A stretch of 64,000 nt of DNA, from NCBI RefSeq assembly GCF_000403785.1, contig NZ_APHJ01000054.1:248001-312000 (forward strand). Reading direction: 5' to 3'. The DNA comes from Gillisia sp. CAL575 (lineage in GTDB: Bacteria > Bacteroidota > Bacteroidia > Flavobacteriales > Flavobacteriaceae). Shown in pieces: positions 43,514 through 53,089 of this stretch. The notes beneath the pieces are model-generated. The model saw only the letters and a program-made list of their open reading frames with translations. It had not been told where the DNA came from and made no database searches. The translations under genes and the position numbers were made by a program. Within the stretch, counting starts at the first letter, position 1. Each line of letters starts with the position of its first letter.

Positions 43514-44431
43514 ATGCTATTAGCATTTTTAAAATTGGTGAGAGTTCCAAATCTATTGATGGTCCTCCTTACACAAATTCTTATTAAGTATGGCCTATTT
43601 GATAGTTTTGGAATAAGCATTACTCTAAGTGGCTTAGGTTTTTCTTTATTAGTACTAGCGACTATTTGTATTGCTGCTGCCGGAAATATTATTAACGACA
43701 TCTTCGATTTAGAGGCAGATAGAATTAATAAACCCGAAAAAGTACTGATAGGCAACAAAATTTCAAATAATACAGCTTATACGCTATATATAATCTTAAG
43801 TATTTTGGGAGTTGGCTCTGGCTTTTATCTTTCCAACATTATTGGTAAACCAGGCTTCTCAGCAATATTCATTATTATCTCTGCCCTACTCTATCTCTAT
43901 GCCACTTATTTAAAGCATATTATGGTGATTGGCAATGTAATAATTAGTTCATTGGTTGCTTTTAGTCTGATCATTGTGGGGCTTTACGATCTATTGCCAG
44001 CTATTACTGCAGAAAACCAACAAACACAATCAACCATATTTTCAATTCTTTTAGATTATGCGCTATTTGCTTTTCTACTGAATTGGCTTCGGGAAATGGT
44101 GAAAGACCAAGAGGATATTAAAGGAGATTATAATGCAGGTAGAAATACACTCCCAATAACTCTTGGGTCTAAACGGACTAATTTGGTGATTTTTCTAGTT
44201 GGATTGTTACCTATTGCTGCGGTAATCTATTATCTATATAATTATTTATTTGAGAATATATATGCAGTTTTATATACTTTATTCTTTATTGTAGCTCCTT
44301 TACTTTATTTCTTGATAAATATTTGGACTTCAGAGACTAAAAAGGATTATCACAAACTAAGTTTCTTATTAAAAATAATTATGCTTCTTGGGATTTTATC
44401 TCTCGGGCTTTATAAATTCATATTACTTTAA
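43514..44431 (+). CDS. UbiA-family prenyltransferase (geranylgeranylglycerol-phosphate geranylgeranyltransferase-like)
   Basis: A 305-residue membrane protein with about eight helices. The two Asp-rich prenyl-diphosphate motifs are intact: NDIFDLEAD near residue 60 and DQEDIKGD near residue 202. In Flavobacteriia this family is usually annotated as geranylgeranylglycerol-phosphate geranylgeranyltransferase, by likeness to the archaeal lipid enzyme. The real prenyl acceptor here is unknown. It lies between kdsC and maf, 27 nt after the former. Confidence 0.85.
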   Translation: MLLAFLKLVRVPNLLMVLLTQILIKYGLFDSFGISITLSGLGFSLLVLATICIAAAGNIINDIFDLEADRINKPEKVLIGNKISNNTAYTLYIILSILGVGSGFYLSNIIGKPGFSAIFIIISALLYLYATYLKHIMVIGNVIISSLVAFSLIIVGLYDLLPAITAENQQTQSTIFSILLDYALFAFLLNWLREMVKDQEDIKGDYNAGRNTLPITLGSKRTNLVIFLVGLLPIAAVIYYLYNYLFENIYAVLYTLFFIVAPLLYFLINIWTSETKKDYHKLSFLLKIIMLLGILSLGLYKFILL

Positions 44432-44435
44432 ATTT

Positions 44436-45026
44436 ATGCTGAAGGAAAAATTAAAAAATCATCACATTATATTAGCATCGGGATCTCCCAGAAGACATCA
44501 GTTTTTGAAAGATCTTAAGATCCCATTTATCATAGATGTAAAAAATGTTGAAGAGATATATCCCAAAAACCTAAAAGGCTCAGAAATAACAGAATACCTA
44601 TCTGTACTTAAAGCAGAGGTTTTTAAAAGGGAACTAAGAAAAGAAGATATTTTAATAACCAGCGACACCATTGTTTGGCATGAAAATAAGGCTTTAGGAA
44701 AGCCTGAAACTATTCATGAAGCAAAAGAAATGCTAGCTTCTATGTCTGGAAAAACTCATGAGGTAATAACATCTGTTTCTTTTACAACTTCAGAAATTCA
44801 AAAAACTATTAGCGCCTCTACTTTCGTTACTTTTAAAGAATTAACCACTGAAGAAATAGACTATTATATTCTGAATTATCATCCACTAGACAAAGCTGGA
44901 GCTTATGGAATTCAAGAATGGATAGGTTTAATTGGAATTATTAAGGTAGAAGGTAGCTATTTTAATGTTGTTGGCCTGCCCACGCATTTAGTTTATGAAA
45001 CCTTATTAGAGATAGCTAACTTATAA
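44436..45026 (+). CDS. maf: Maf-like nucleotide pyrophosphatase
   Basis: From ATG 44436 (4 nt after the preceding stop) it has 196 residues. A longer frame starting at 44388 runs inside the prenyltransferase and is rejected. The family signature LASGSPRRHQFLKDL is near residue 13, SDTIVWHENKALGKP near residue 73 and DKAGAYGIQEW near residue 150. Maf proteins hydrolyse dTTP, UTP or modified nucleotides. The motifs do not decide the preferred base. Confidence 0.93.
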   Translation: MLKEKLKNHHIILASGSPRRHQFLKDLKIPFIIDVKNVEEIYPKNLKGSEITEYLSVLKAEVFKRELRKEDILITSDTIVWHENKALGKPETIHEAKEMLASMSGKTHEVITSVSFTTSEIQKTISASTFVTFKELTTEEIDYYILNYHPLDKAGAYGIQEWIGLIGIIKVEGSYFNVVGLPTHLVYETLLEIANL

Positions 45027-45146
45027 TTAGCAATAGAACTTTGAGAGAATTGAATCTTTAGTTTCGTAATTATAAATCTATTTGCTAAATAAATATATGT
45101 AGCATTTCGTTATGCCGAGATTAATTATAGTCTAAACCTAATCATT

Positions 45147-45190
45147 TGTCATCAAGAGTTCACGACTCCGCTCGAACTGATAAAAGGATT
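45147..45190. repeat. Fragment of the dispersed gtcat repeat
   Basis: Within the 242-bp gap 45027-45268, tttgtcatcaagagttcacg and actccgctcgaactgataaa resemble the units at 8252 and 38835. No other feature was seen in this gap. Confidence 0.45.
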
Positions 45191-45268
45191 ATAGCCATTT
45201 GATAATTAAATCAGCTAGCTTTATAAAAGTAATGTCCTTAACAATCGACTATCTTATAAATTAATTTT

Positions 45269-46165
45269 ATGAAATCAAAATATCATCCATTTGTCTACGG
45301 AATTTTCTTGATGGTACTTTTATCTGGATGTGGAGATAATTCTTCTGCCACTTCAATTCTTCCCGAAAGAGATCTTTCAGAAGAGTTTAAAGAGTACTGG
45401 TTTAATGGAGAAGCAGAGATCACTTCCTATAAATTAGATCAATCCAGATATGGAGAATCTAGAGAAGGAACTGCGGTGCTAATTTATGTTACCGAAGAAT
45501 TTCTGCCAGAAGCTCAGGTAAAGGCTAATGCTAAGAGCGATAAGACGATCCCAATACTTAAAATGAATGCTACTAAGAATTTCAATACTGGAATCTATCC
45601 ATATTCAATCATGCAAAGCACTTTTTATCCTTTAAAAGGTCAATCGCATGCATTAAAAGTTTCTACATCTATTCAAGAATGGTGCGGTCATGTATATATC
45701 CAGCTAAATAATAGAGAAAATTTTGAGATAAATTCACACTCCTATTTTGAAGGAGAAGCTGATAAAGAATTGGAATTAGCTAAAACATACTTGGAAAATG
45801 AGGTGTGGACTCAATTAAGAATAGATCCTGATCTTTTACCAACTGGTAATTTAAGTATGATTCCTCCAATGGATAGTTTCAGATTAGAAAATCTAGAATT
45901 TAAGGCTTACAACGCAATAGCTGAATTCTACCAAGATGGAGATTGGAGTGTTTATAAAATTAATTATCCTGAAATTAAAAGAGAACTTAAAATCTATTAT
46001 TCCAACATCGCTCCTTTTAAAATTGAAAAATGGCAAGAAAAGAATGAATCAAATGGAAAAACATATACGACAACCGCAACAAAAATGAAAGAGTTAAAAT
46101 CTGATTACTGGAATAAGAAATCCAATAAAGATTTACATTTGCGTGAGCAACTGAATTTAAATTAA
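45269..46165 (+). CDS. Lipoprotein of unknown function
   Basis: A 298-residue protein with a lipoprotein signal: hydrophobic GIFLMVLLSGC with the acylated Cys at residue 21. The mature part is beta-rich (AVLIYVTEEFL, YSIMQSTFYPLKGQ, STSIQEWCGHVYIQL) and ends with a charged stretch. I do not recognise a domain. Similar proteins are sometimes labelled with the name of the neighbouring Maf gene, which has no basis in this sequence. It overlaps the MscS gene by 1 nt (TAATG), so the two are probably translated together. Confidence 0.82.
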   Translation: MKSKYHPFVYGIFLMVLLSGCGDNSSATSILPERDLSEEFKEYWFNGEAEITSYKLDQSRYGESREGTAVLIYVTEEFLPEAQVKANAKSDKTIPILKMNATKNFNTGIYPYSIMQSTFYPLKGQSHALKVSTSIQEWCGHVYIQLNNRENFEINSHSYFEGEADKELELAKTYLENEVWTQLRIDPDLLPTGNLSMIPPMDSFRLENLEFKAYNAIAEFYQDGDWSVYKINYPEIKRELKIYYSNIAPFKIEKWQEKNESNGKTYTTTATKMKELKSDYWNKKSNKDLHLREQLNLN

Positions 46166-46704
46166 TGATAGAAGTTTTCTACACATATAAAAATGAGATA
46201 ATATACACCACGATAATTGTGGTGTCATTACTTATCATTCAGTTTACAATGAAGAAAGCTGCGCATCGGGTTGGTAAGCGTAGCGAAATTCATATTACTA
46301 GAACACGATTAATGTTCAAATATATTAATATTTTGATTTTTCTTATCGCTGTATTTGCCCTTGCCTTTGCATGGGGAGTAGGGCTAAAAGACCTTTCTTT
46401 AATATTTTCTTCCGTTTTTGCCGTAATAGGAGTTGCATTATTTGCTATTTGGTCCATCCTTAGTAACATTACTTCAGGAATTATATTATTCTTTTCATTT
46501 CCTTATAAAATTGGAGATAAGATCAGGATCCATGATAAAGACGCGCCAATAGAAGGTGTTATAGATGATATTAAAGCATTCCACATTCACCTTATAAATG
46601 ACCAAGGAGAGCTGATGACCTATCCAAACAACCTAATTTTACAAAAGGCAGTATCTCTTATTAAGAAAGATGTATATCTTGATGAAGGTAAAGACAGCCT
46701 TTAG
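46165..46704 (+). CDS. Small MscS-family mechanosensitive channel
   Basis: A 179-residue protein, shorter than E. coli MscS (286). About three membrane segments (IIYTTIIVVSLLIIQF, YINILIFLIAVFALAFAW, LIFSSVFAVIGVALFAIWSILSNI) end in the pore helix, followed by the beta domain GDKIRIHDKDAPIEGVIDDI. The C-terminal cage domain is essentially absent. It may open under osmotic stress. Its link to the lipoprotein gene is suggested by the 1-nt overlap. Confidence 0.87.
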   Translation: MIEVFYTYKNEIIYTTIIVVSLLIIQFTMKKAAHRVGKRSEIHITRTRLMFKYINILIFLIAVFALAFAWGVGLKDLSLIFSSVFAVIGVALFAIWSILSNITSGIILFFSFPYKIGDKIRIHDKDAPIEGVIDDIKAFHIHLINDQGELMTYPNNLILQKAVSLIKKDVYLDEGKDSL

Positions 46705-46777
46705 ATTACGTGGGATTTTAACCTGAGAACACCTTAGAAATTTATATATTTGAAGCTATTGAAATCAATATTTTCTT

Positions 46778-49267
46778 ATGCATAAATTTCTCCCGTATAT
46801 TTTCTTTCTTGTTATAATCTCTGTACAAGGCCAAGCTCCCAAAAAATTAAATTCAGCAGAAATAGATCAAGCTCTTAAAAAGTTAAACTTTTTAGGTTCT
46901 GTACTTTATATAGCTGCTCATCCAGATGATGAGAATACAAGGCTTATCTCCTACTTTTCTAATGAAGTTAATGCCAGAACAGGCTATTTATCTATTACTC
47001 GAGGCGATGGCGGACAAAACCTTATTGGCTCTGAGCTAAAAGAGCTTTTAGGAGTTATAAGAACTCAAGAGTTATTAGCCGCCAGAAGAATAGATGGTGG
47101 GGAACAACGGTTTACACGAGCTATAGATTTTGGTTATACAAAGACTCCTGAAGAATCAATGGAAATATGGGACAAAGAAGTGGTTTTAGGAGATGTGGTT
47201 TGGGCTATTCGAACTTTTAAACCAGATGTGATTATTAACCGTTTCAATCATCGTACATCTGGCGAAACTCACGGGCAGCATACAGCTTCAGCATTATTAA
47301 GTGTAGAAGCATTTAATCTTGCAAACAATAAAGACGCGTATCCTGAACAATTAAATTACACCAAGACCTTTTCTCCTACCCGACTCTATTTTAATACCTC
47401 TCCATGGTTTTATGGAAGTCAGGATGAATTTGATAAAGCCGATAAATCAAATTTCATTCAATTTGACACAGGAGTGTATTTTCCGTGGAATGGATTATCT
47501 AATCCTGAAATTGCAGCCTTAAGCCGAAGTCAGCATAGATCTCAAGGATTTGGAAGCAGCGGTAGCCGAGGGAGTCAGATAGAATATGTAGAATTAATTG
47601 ATGGAAAAGTGCCTGAAATAAAAGGGGATATCTTTGCCGGAATTGATACTTCTTGGAATCGGTTAAAAGATGGAGCAGCTATTGGAAAAGTATTAAAGGA
47701 GGTACAAGAAAATTATAATTTTAGAGATCCTTCCGAGAGCTTACCAAAATTGATTGAAGCCTACAAATTGATCAATAATCTTGAAGATGGTTACTGGAAA
47801 AACATTAAAAAGTTAGAAATAAAAGACATCATTTTAGCATGTAGTGGTTTGTATATTGAAGCTTTAAGTAATGTATCATATTCAACACCAAATCAATCTA
47901 TTGATGTGAAATTTGAGGCTATAAATAGAAGTGCTGTACCAGTAGAGCTTTCTTCTGTATCTGTATTACCAGATAGTCCTTCTTTAGAGTCTAATAAAGT
48001 TCTTCTTAACAACGAGAATTGGAATGAAAAACTTAGCTACACAATCCCAAAAGATGCAATATATACCTCACCTTATTGGCTTAATAATAACTCTAATCTA
48101 GGAACTTATGTTGTAGAAGATCCAAAAATGATTGGATTGTCTGAGACTCCGCGAGTAACAAAGGCGATCTTTAATCTTAAATTTTACGATGAAACAATCT
48201 CCTTTGAAAAAGAACTGGTTTACAAAACCACAGATCCAGTTAAAGGGGAAGTTTATCAACCTTTTGAAATAGTTCCTCCGGTTGTAACCTCATTTAGTGA
48301 TAAAGTACTTATTTACACCAATGGAGAACCTAAGAAAATTGATTTAATAGTAACTGCAAACCAAAAGGATGCTAAAGGTAAAGTGAGCTTAAAGGCTCCT
48401 GATACTTGGAAAATTGAACCAAAGGAAACAAGTTTCGATATAAAAAATAATGCTGGAACTGCCACTCTAAGCTTTATAGTAACCCCTCCAAAAGAACAAA
48501 GCGAGGCAGATTTAATTCCTGAGATCAGCTTTGAAGGAAAAGTTTACTCAAATGAAATTATCAAATTAGATTACGAACATATTCCTTTACAAACTTTAGT
48601 TCTTCCGGCTAAATCAAAATTGGTGAAGTTAGACATCAAGAAGAAGGGTGAGTTGGTGGGCTATATAGATGGTGCTGGAGATGTAATTCCAGAAAGTTTA
48701 GAGCAAATAGGCTATAAAGTAGTTAAAATAAATCCGGATGATATAAATGCTGCCTCACTTGCAAAATTCGATGCTATCGTTTTAGGGATTCGTGCTTATA
48801 ACATGGTGGATATTTTAAAATTCAAACAAACTGAGCTTTTAAAATATGTAGAAAATGGTGGAACACTGATTTCACAATACAACACAAATCGCGGATTGGT
48901 TTTAGATAATTTAGCTCCATATAAGTTAGAACTTTCCAGAGACAGGGTCACAGAAGAAGATGCGGAAGTAGAATTTTTAGACCCTCAGCATCCTGTTTTA
49001 AACACTCCTAATAAAATAACTCCTAAAGATTTTGAAAATTGGGTACAGGAACGTGGTCTATATTTTTCAGACTCATGGGCACCGGAGTTCACTCCCATCT
49101 TTTCAATGCACGATAAGAACGAGGCAAATAGCAACGGAAGCTTGCTTATTGCTAAATATGGAAAAGGCCATTATATCTACACAGGATTAAGCTTTTTTAG
49201 ACAATTTCCAGATGCTGTTCCTGGTGCCTTTAGATTGTTTGCTAATCTTATCTCAATTGGAAAATAA
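46778..49267 (+). CDS. Large exported PIG-L family deacetylase
   Basis: An 829-residue protein. The N-terminus is hydrophobic (LPYIFFLVIISVQGQA), consistent with export. The LmbE/PIG-L metal motif AHPDDE is at residues 47-52, with a later His in THGQHTASALL. This domain covers about residues 35-300. The rest holds beta-rich domains with an NEW-like region (GTATLSFIVTPPKEQ) and a C-terminal ThuA-like segment (FDAIVLGIRAYNM, YIYTGLSFFRQFPDAVPGA). Such proteins deacetylate N-acetyl sugars. The substrate here is unknown, though a sugar symporter and an oxidoreductase follow. Confidence 0.88.
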   Translation: MHKFLPYIFFLVIISVQGQAPKKLNSAEIDQALKKLNFLGSVLYIAAHPDDENTRLISYFSNEVNARTGYLSITRGDGGQNLIGSELKELLGVIRTQELLAARRIDGGEQRFTRAIDFGYTKTPEESMEIWDKEVVLGDVVWAIRTFKPDVIINRFNHRTSGETHGQHTASALLSVEAFNLANNKDAYPEQLNYTKTFSPTRLYFNTSPWFYGSQDEFDKADKSNFIQFDTGVYFPWNGLSNPEIAALSRSQHRSQGFGSSGSRGSQIEYVELIDGKVPEIKGDIFAGIDTSWNRLKDGAAIGKVLKEVQENYNFRDPSESLPKLIEAYKLINNLEDGYWKNIKKLEIKDIILACSGLYIEALSNVSYSTPNQSIDVKFEAINRSAVPVELSSVSVLPDSPSLESNKVLLNNENWNEKLSYTIPKDAIYTSPYWLNNNSNLGTYVVEDPKMIGLSETPRVTKAIFNLKFYDETISFEKELVYKTTDPVKGEVYQPFEIVPPVVTSFSDKVLIYTNGEPKKIDLIVTANQKDAKGKVSLKAPDTWKIEPKETSFDIKNNAGTATLSFIVTPPKEQSEADLIPEISFEGKVYSNEIIKLDYEHIPLQTLVLPAKSKLVKLDIKKKGELVGYIDGAGDVIPESLEQIGYKVVKINPDDINAASLAKFDAIVLGIRAYNMVDILKFKQTELLKYVENGGTLISQYNTNRGLVLDNLAPYKLELSRDRVTEEDAEVEFLDPQHPVLNTPNKITPKDFENWVQERGLYFSDSWAPEFTPIFSMHDKNEANSNGSLLIAKYGKGHYIYTGLSFFRQFPDAVPGAFRLFANLISIGK

Positions 49268-49375
49268 ATGGAAACTCCAAAAAAGTATATCTGGAAAAAA
49301 TCATATTCTATAGTGCTTCTAGCCAATTTAGCCTATATTATTTTATTCTATTTTCTAATGAATCTATTCTCTTAA
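49268..49375 (+). CDS. Very small membrane peptide, 35 residues
   Basis: ATG 49268, directly after the deacetylase stop, to TAA 49375 encodes 35 residues with a positively charged start (PKKYIWKK) and one hydrophobic helix (YSIVLLANLAYIILFYFLM). One nucleotide separates it from the symporter ATG. The tight packing and clear single-helix topology suggest a real gene, perhaps a helper subunit of the symporter, but this is inference. It is too short for most gene finders. Confidence 0.6.
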   Translation: METPKKYIWKKSYSIVLLANLAYIILFYFLMNLFS

Positions 49376-49376
49376 T

Positions 49377-51095
49377 ATGCAATTAATAGACTGGATCATT
49401 TTAATAGGAACTCTTGCTTTCATAGTGATTTATGGAGTTTACAAAACAAGAGGTAGTCATAGTGTAAAAGATTATATAGGCGGAGGTAAGGATTCCAAAT
49501 GGTGGACTATTGGACTATCTGTTATGGCAACCCAGGCAAGTGCAATTACTTTTCTTTCCACACCTGGACAAGCATATCACGATGGAATGGGCTTTGTGCA
49601 ATTCTATTTTGGGCTACCAATTGCCATGGTGGTTATCTGCATGGTATTTATTCCCATATATCACAAATTAAAGGTTTATACTGCCTACGAATTTCTGGAA
49701 TCCAGATTCGATCTTAAAACAAGAACTTTAACGGCATTACTGTTTTTAATTCAGCGTGGATTATCTGCTGGAATTACCATTTTTGCCCCTGCTATTATTT
49801 TATCTGCAGTATTGGGATGGAACCTTACCACTCTTAATATTATTATTGGTGTATTAGTTATAATCTATACTGTTTCTGGAGGTACAAAAGCCGTAAACGT
49901 TACTCAGAAGCAACAAATGGCAGTGATCTTTGCAGGTATGTTCGCTGCATTTTTTCTTATTATTCAATATTTGCCGGCAGATATTAGTTTCTCTAATGCG
50001 CTAGATATTGCAGGCGCAAGTGGAAAGCTCGATATATTAGATTTTTCATTCGATCTGGATAATAGATATACCGTTTGGAGTGGAGTTATTGGAGGAAGCT
50101 TTCTAGCGCTATCTTATTTTGGAACAGATCAAAGTCAGGTGCAACGATATTTAACCGGGCGATCTGTACGGGAGATGCAATTAGGACTGATTTTTAATGG
50201 AATCTTAAAAGTACCAATGCAATTCTTTATTCTTCTTGTAGGAGTTATGGTATTTGTATTCTATCAATTTAATCTTGCGCCTTTAAATTTTAACCCTGCC
50301 GCCCAGAAAGCGGTGTTGGAATCTGAATATGCTGGGGAATACCAAGAATTGATGCTTAAAAATGAAGAAATTCAGGAGAAAAGAAAAGAAACCAGTATTC
50401 GCTTTGGTAGTGATATGGAAACTGCATCTTCAGAAGAAATAACTCAATATAAAACTGAACTTTCAGCTCTTAATTCTTTAGAAGAAGCCAATCGAGAAGA
50501 AGCCAAGACTCTTATAAGCTCTGTAAGTGAAGATCTGGAAACAAATGACAAGGATTATGTCTTCATACATTTTATACTAAATAACCTCCCGAGAGGCCTT
50601 ATAGGCTTATTATTAGCTGTGATACTATCTGCAGCTATGTCTTCTACTGCTTCAGAATTAAATGCGTTAGCTTCAACCACAACCATAGATCTTTATAAAA
50701 GAAATGTTTCTAAAGAGAAATCTGATGAACATTATGTTAAAATGTCTAAGTGGTTCACTTTAGGATGGGGATTGCTCGCCATATTATTTGCTAGTTTCGC
50801 AAGTCTATTCGATAATTTAATTCAACTGGTAAATATCATTGGTTCTATTTTCTACGGAAATGTTTTAGGAATCTTTTTACTAGCATTTTTTATAAAACAT
50901 GTAAATAGTAATGCTGTTTTTATTGCAGCCCTAATTACTCAGGCTTTAGTTCTATTAATTTATCATCTGGAAGTGTTGCCATATCTATGGCTTAATCTAG
51001 TAGGATGTGCTTTAGTAATGATATTGGCTCTTATTCTTCAATCTATGATTTACTCTCCAGATAAAAAAAGCAATTATGAAAACAAAAACATTTAA
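49377..51095 (+). CDS. Sodium:solute symporter (SSS family)
   Basis: A 572-residue inner-membrane protein with about 13 helices. The start IDWIILIGTLAFIVIYGVYKTRG and the GGKDSKWWTIGLSVMATQASAITF region are typical SSS features. DQSQVQRYLTGRS near residue 250 and SAAMSSTASELNALASTTTIDLYKR near residue 422 (sodium-site helix 8) are also seen. About residues 310-380 form an inserted charged coiled loop (EEIQEKRKETS...). It probably takes up a sugar or an organic acid together with sodium. Confidence 0.92.
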   Translation: MQLIDWIILIGTLAFIVIYGVYKTRGSHSVKDYIGGGKDSKWWTIGLSVMATQASAITFLSTPGQAYHDGMGFVQFYFGLPIAMVVICMVFIPIYHKLKVYTAYEFLESRFDLKTRTLTALLFLIQRGLSAGITIFAPAIILSAVLGWNLTTLNIIIGVLVIIYTVSGGTKAVNVTQKQQMAVIFAGMFAAFFLIIQYLPADISFSNALDIAGASGKLDILDFSFDLDNRYTVWSGVIGGSFLALSYFGTDQSQVQRYLTGRSVREMQLGLIFNGILKVPMQFFILLVGVMVFVFYQFNLAPLNFNPAAQKAVLESEYAGEYQELMLKNEEIQEKRKETSIRFGSDMETASSEEITQYKTELSALNSLEEANREEAKTLISSVSEDLETNDKDYVFIHFILNNLPRGLIGLLLAVILSAAMSSTASELNALASTTTIDLYKRNVSKEKSDEHYVKMSKWFTLGWGLLAILFASFASLFDNLIQLVNIIGSIFYGNVLGIFLLAFFIKHVNSNAVFIAALITQALVLLIYHLEVLPYLWLNLVGCALVMILALILQSMIYSPDKKSNYENKNI

Positions 51096-52050
51096 TTGGG
51101 GAATATTAGGAGCAGGAAAAATAGCTGGAAAATTTGTTCAAGATCTAGCCACCGTGAATGGAGCTGTTTTATATGCAGTTGCTAGCAGATCCATGGATAA
51201 AGCTGAAGAATTTGCTGAAAAACATAAAGTAAAGAATTTCTACGCGAGTTATTTAGAACTAGTAGAAGATGAAAATATAGATGTAATTTACGTTGCTACT
51301 CCACATACATTTCATTTTGAACATTCTATGCTTTGCTTAGAACATAACAAAGCGGTGCTCTGCGAAAAACCCTTCGGTATAAATTTAGAACAGGTAGAAA
51401 CTATGATCTCAAAGGCGAAACAAAAGAATATCTTTCTTATGGAAGCCTTATGGACTCAATTTCTCCCACATTTCCAGTTTGTGATGGATCTTTTGGAGTC
51501 CAAAGAATATGGAGATTTGCTTGGACTAGAAGCAGACTTCGGCTTTAATGCTCCTTTTGATGCCGAAAAGCGAATTTACAATAAAGAACTTGGTGGCGGT
51601 AGCTTGATGGATGTGGGTATTTATCCCGTTTTTCTTGCTTTATCGTTATTAGGGAATCCTGAAGAGATTACTGCAGAAGCACGTATTGGTAGTACCGGAG
51701 TAGATGAAAATTGTACTGTAAAACTTTCCTATTCTAATGGAGCCAAGGCTCTTCTTTACAGTGCAATAACCGAAACAACTCCTACTACTGCTACTTTGAA
51801 ATTTGAAAAAGCTATGTTAATTATTAACAGCAGATTTCATGAGCCCTCCTCTGTGAGCATCGAAACCAATGGAAAGCTTGAAACCAAAGAATTTCCGGTA
51901 ACAACCCACGGATATAATTTTGAAGCTGCCCATGTTCAAAAAATGCTAGATGAAAATAGAACTGAAAGTAACTTAATGACTTTTGAAAAAAGCAAGAAGT
52001 TAATTTCTATACTTGACCGCATTAGAAAGGAAATAAACCTAGAATATTAA
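51076..52050 (+). CDS. Gfo/Idh/MocA family oxidoreductase
   Basis: A 324-residue protein: N-terminal NAD(P) fold (WGILGAGKIAGKFVQDL near residue 8), VLCEKPFGIN near residue 95 with the conserved Lys of the EKP motif, and GGGSLMDVGIYPVFLAL near residue 176, matching the family catalytic His-free GGGxLxDxGxY type. It starts 20 nt inside the symporter gene, so it is part of the same operon. It would oxidise or reduce a sugar or sugar derivative taken up by the symporter; this is an inference. Confidence 0.92.
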   Translation: MKTKTFNWGILGAGKIAGKFVQDLATVNGAVLYAVASRSMDKAEEFAEKHKVKNFYASYLELVEDENIDVIYVATPHTFHFEHSMLCLEHNKAVLCEKPFGINLEQVETMISKAKQKNIFLMEALWTQFLPHFQFVMDLLESKEYGDLLGLEADFGFNAPFDAEKRIYNKELGGGSLMDVGIYPVFLALSLLGNPEEITAEARIGSTGVDENCTVKLSYSNGAKALLYSAITETTPTTATLKFEKAMLIINSRFHEPSSVSIETNGKLETKEFPVTTHGYNFEAAHVQKMLDENRTESNLMTFEKSKKLISILDRIRKEINLEY

Positions 52051-52051
52051 A

Positions 52052-52083
52052 CAAAAAAAAACCCACTAAAAAGTGGGTTTTTG
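52052..52083. terminator. Bidirectional terminator
   Basis: AACCCACT/AGTGGGTT stem (52060-52067 with 52072-52079), AAAA loop, an A-run before and TTTTG after, between the converging genes ending at 52050 and 52101. Confidence 0.88.
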
Positions 52084-52100
52084 ATTAAAATTTGAAGTGA

Positions 52101-52943
52101 TTATATAGCTCCCCATTCTTTTAGAGATGCTTTATTCATTTTAACATAATCTGCATTTTTAGCTTTTTCAGCAAGAGCCATTGATTTTTGAGCACTAGAA
52201 ATAGCTTCCTTTTTCATACCTAATTCAGCTTCTATCAATGATCTTTTTCTCCACATCCAGAATGCATCATCCTGCATTGCAGTTGCTTTTTTAACCCATT
52301 CATGCGCTTTTTTTAGATCTTTTCCACTTTCTTGGTAAAAACTAGCTGCTGCATAATAATCATTAGCACCAGGACCATTCATTACCTTTTCTATGCTTGC
52401 CAAAGTTTTCACATCTGTTGGTACTTTAAATGGCAATGTTGCTGAGGTATTAGACCATACAAAATCTAAAACTGCTCCACCATTTGAAATCTCATTAACG
52501 AAGATCCCAAAAGATTCCATAGAGAAAGGCATAGTTTCTACTTTTGCTGTTGCTTTTAAAGCTACTTTGGAATCATCCCATTCTTGAGGATTTCCCCAAT
52601 TGCTCGCATCCTTATAAAATAGTACTTCCCAAGAATCTTTATTTGGAATGGTATAAATAGCGTAAGTCCCTTTAGCTAAATTCTTCCCTCCTATTTCAAC
52701 ACTATCACTAAAAGTGATCTTTGTGTTTGCATTTGCTCCTGTGCGCCATACTTCCCCAAAAGGAACTAGTTCGCCAAATATTTCGCGATCTCGAACTGCT
52801 GGTCGAGAATATTCTAAAGTTACATCTGTAAGTCCTACTTTTTGTTCAATTTTTGCCGCCGGACTTGGTTGAGGGGCTTCAATTTGGGCAGAAGTGCCTA
52901 GCGCTAATAAACCAGCACACATAAATAAAAATACTTTTTTCAT
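52101..52943 (-). CDS. DUF2911 exported protein
   Basis: A 280-residue protein with a signal peptide (VFLFMCAGLLALGTSAQ). The DUF2911 core (EYSRPAVRDREIFGELVPFGEVWRTGANANTKITF, about residues 44-80, continuing to residue 170) is followed by a helical TPR-like part (YYAAASFYQESGKDL, KAHEWVKKATAMQDDAFW). A TATATTTG box lies at 52966-52973. The function of DUF2911 proteins is not established. Confidence 0.9.
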   Translation of the reverse strand: MKKVFLFMCAGLLALGTSAQIEAPQPSPAAKIEQKVGLTDVTLEYSRPAVRDREIFGELVPFGEVWRTGANANTKITFSDSVEIGGKNLAKGTYAIYTIPNKDSWEVLFYKDASNWGNPQEWDDSKVALKATAKVETMPFSMESFGIFVNEISNGGAVLDFVWSNTSATLPFKVPTDVKTLASIEKVMNGPGANDYYAAASFYQESGKDLKKAHEWVKKATAMQDDAFWMWRKRSLIEAELGMKKEAISSAQKSMALAEKAKNADYVKMNKASLKEWGAI

Positions 52944-53089
52944 AATTTTTCAGTTTGTTATTCTCCAAATATACACAAACTTAAGTATTGTTGCTTTTGA
53001 ATAAGACTACCATAAATTAAATTTTGTTTAACAGTATTACTTTTATATTAAACAAAAAATAATGTAATTTTCACCTGAAAATATATGTC

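Noticed and set aside
44388-44435. 16-residue extension of Maf
   Set aside because: It lies inside the end of the prenyltransferase gene. The ATG at 44436 fits the family.
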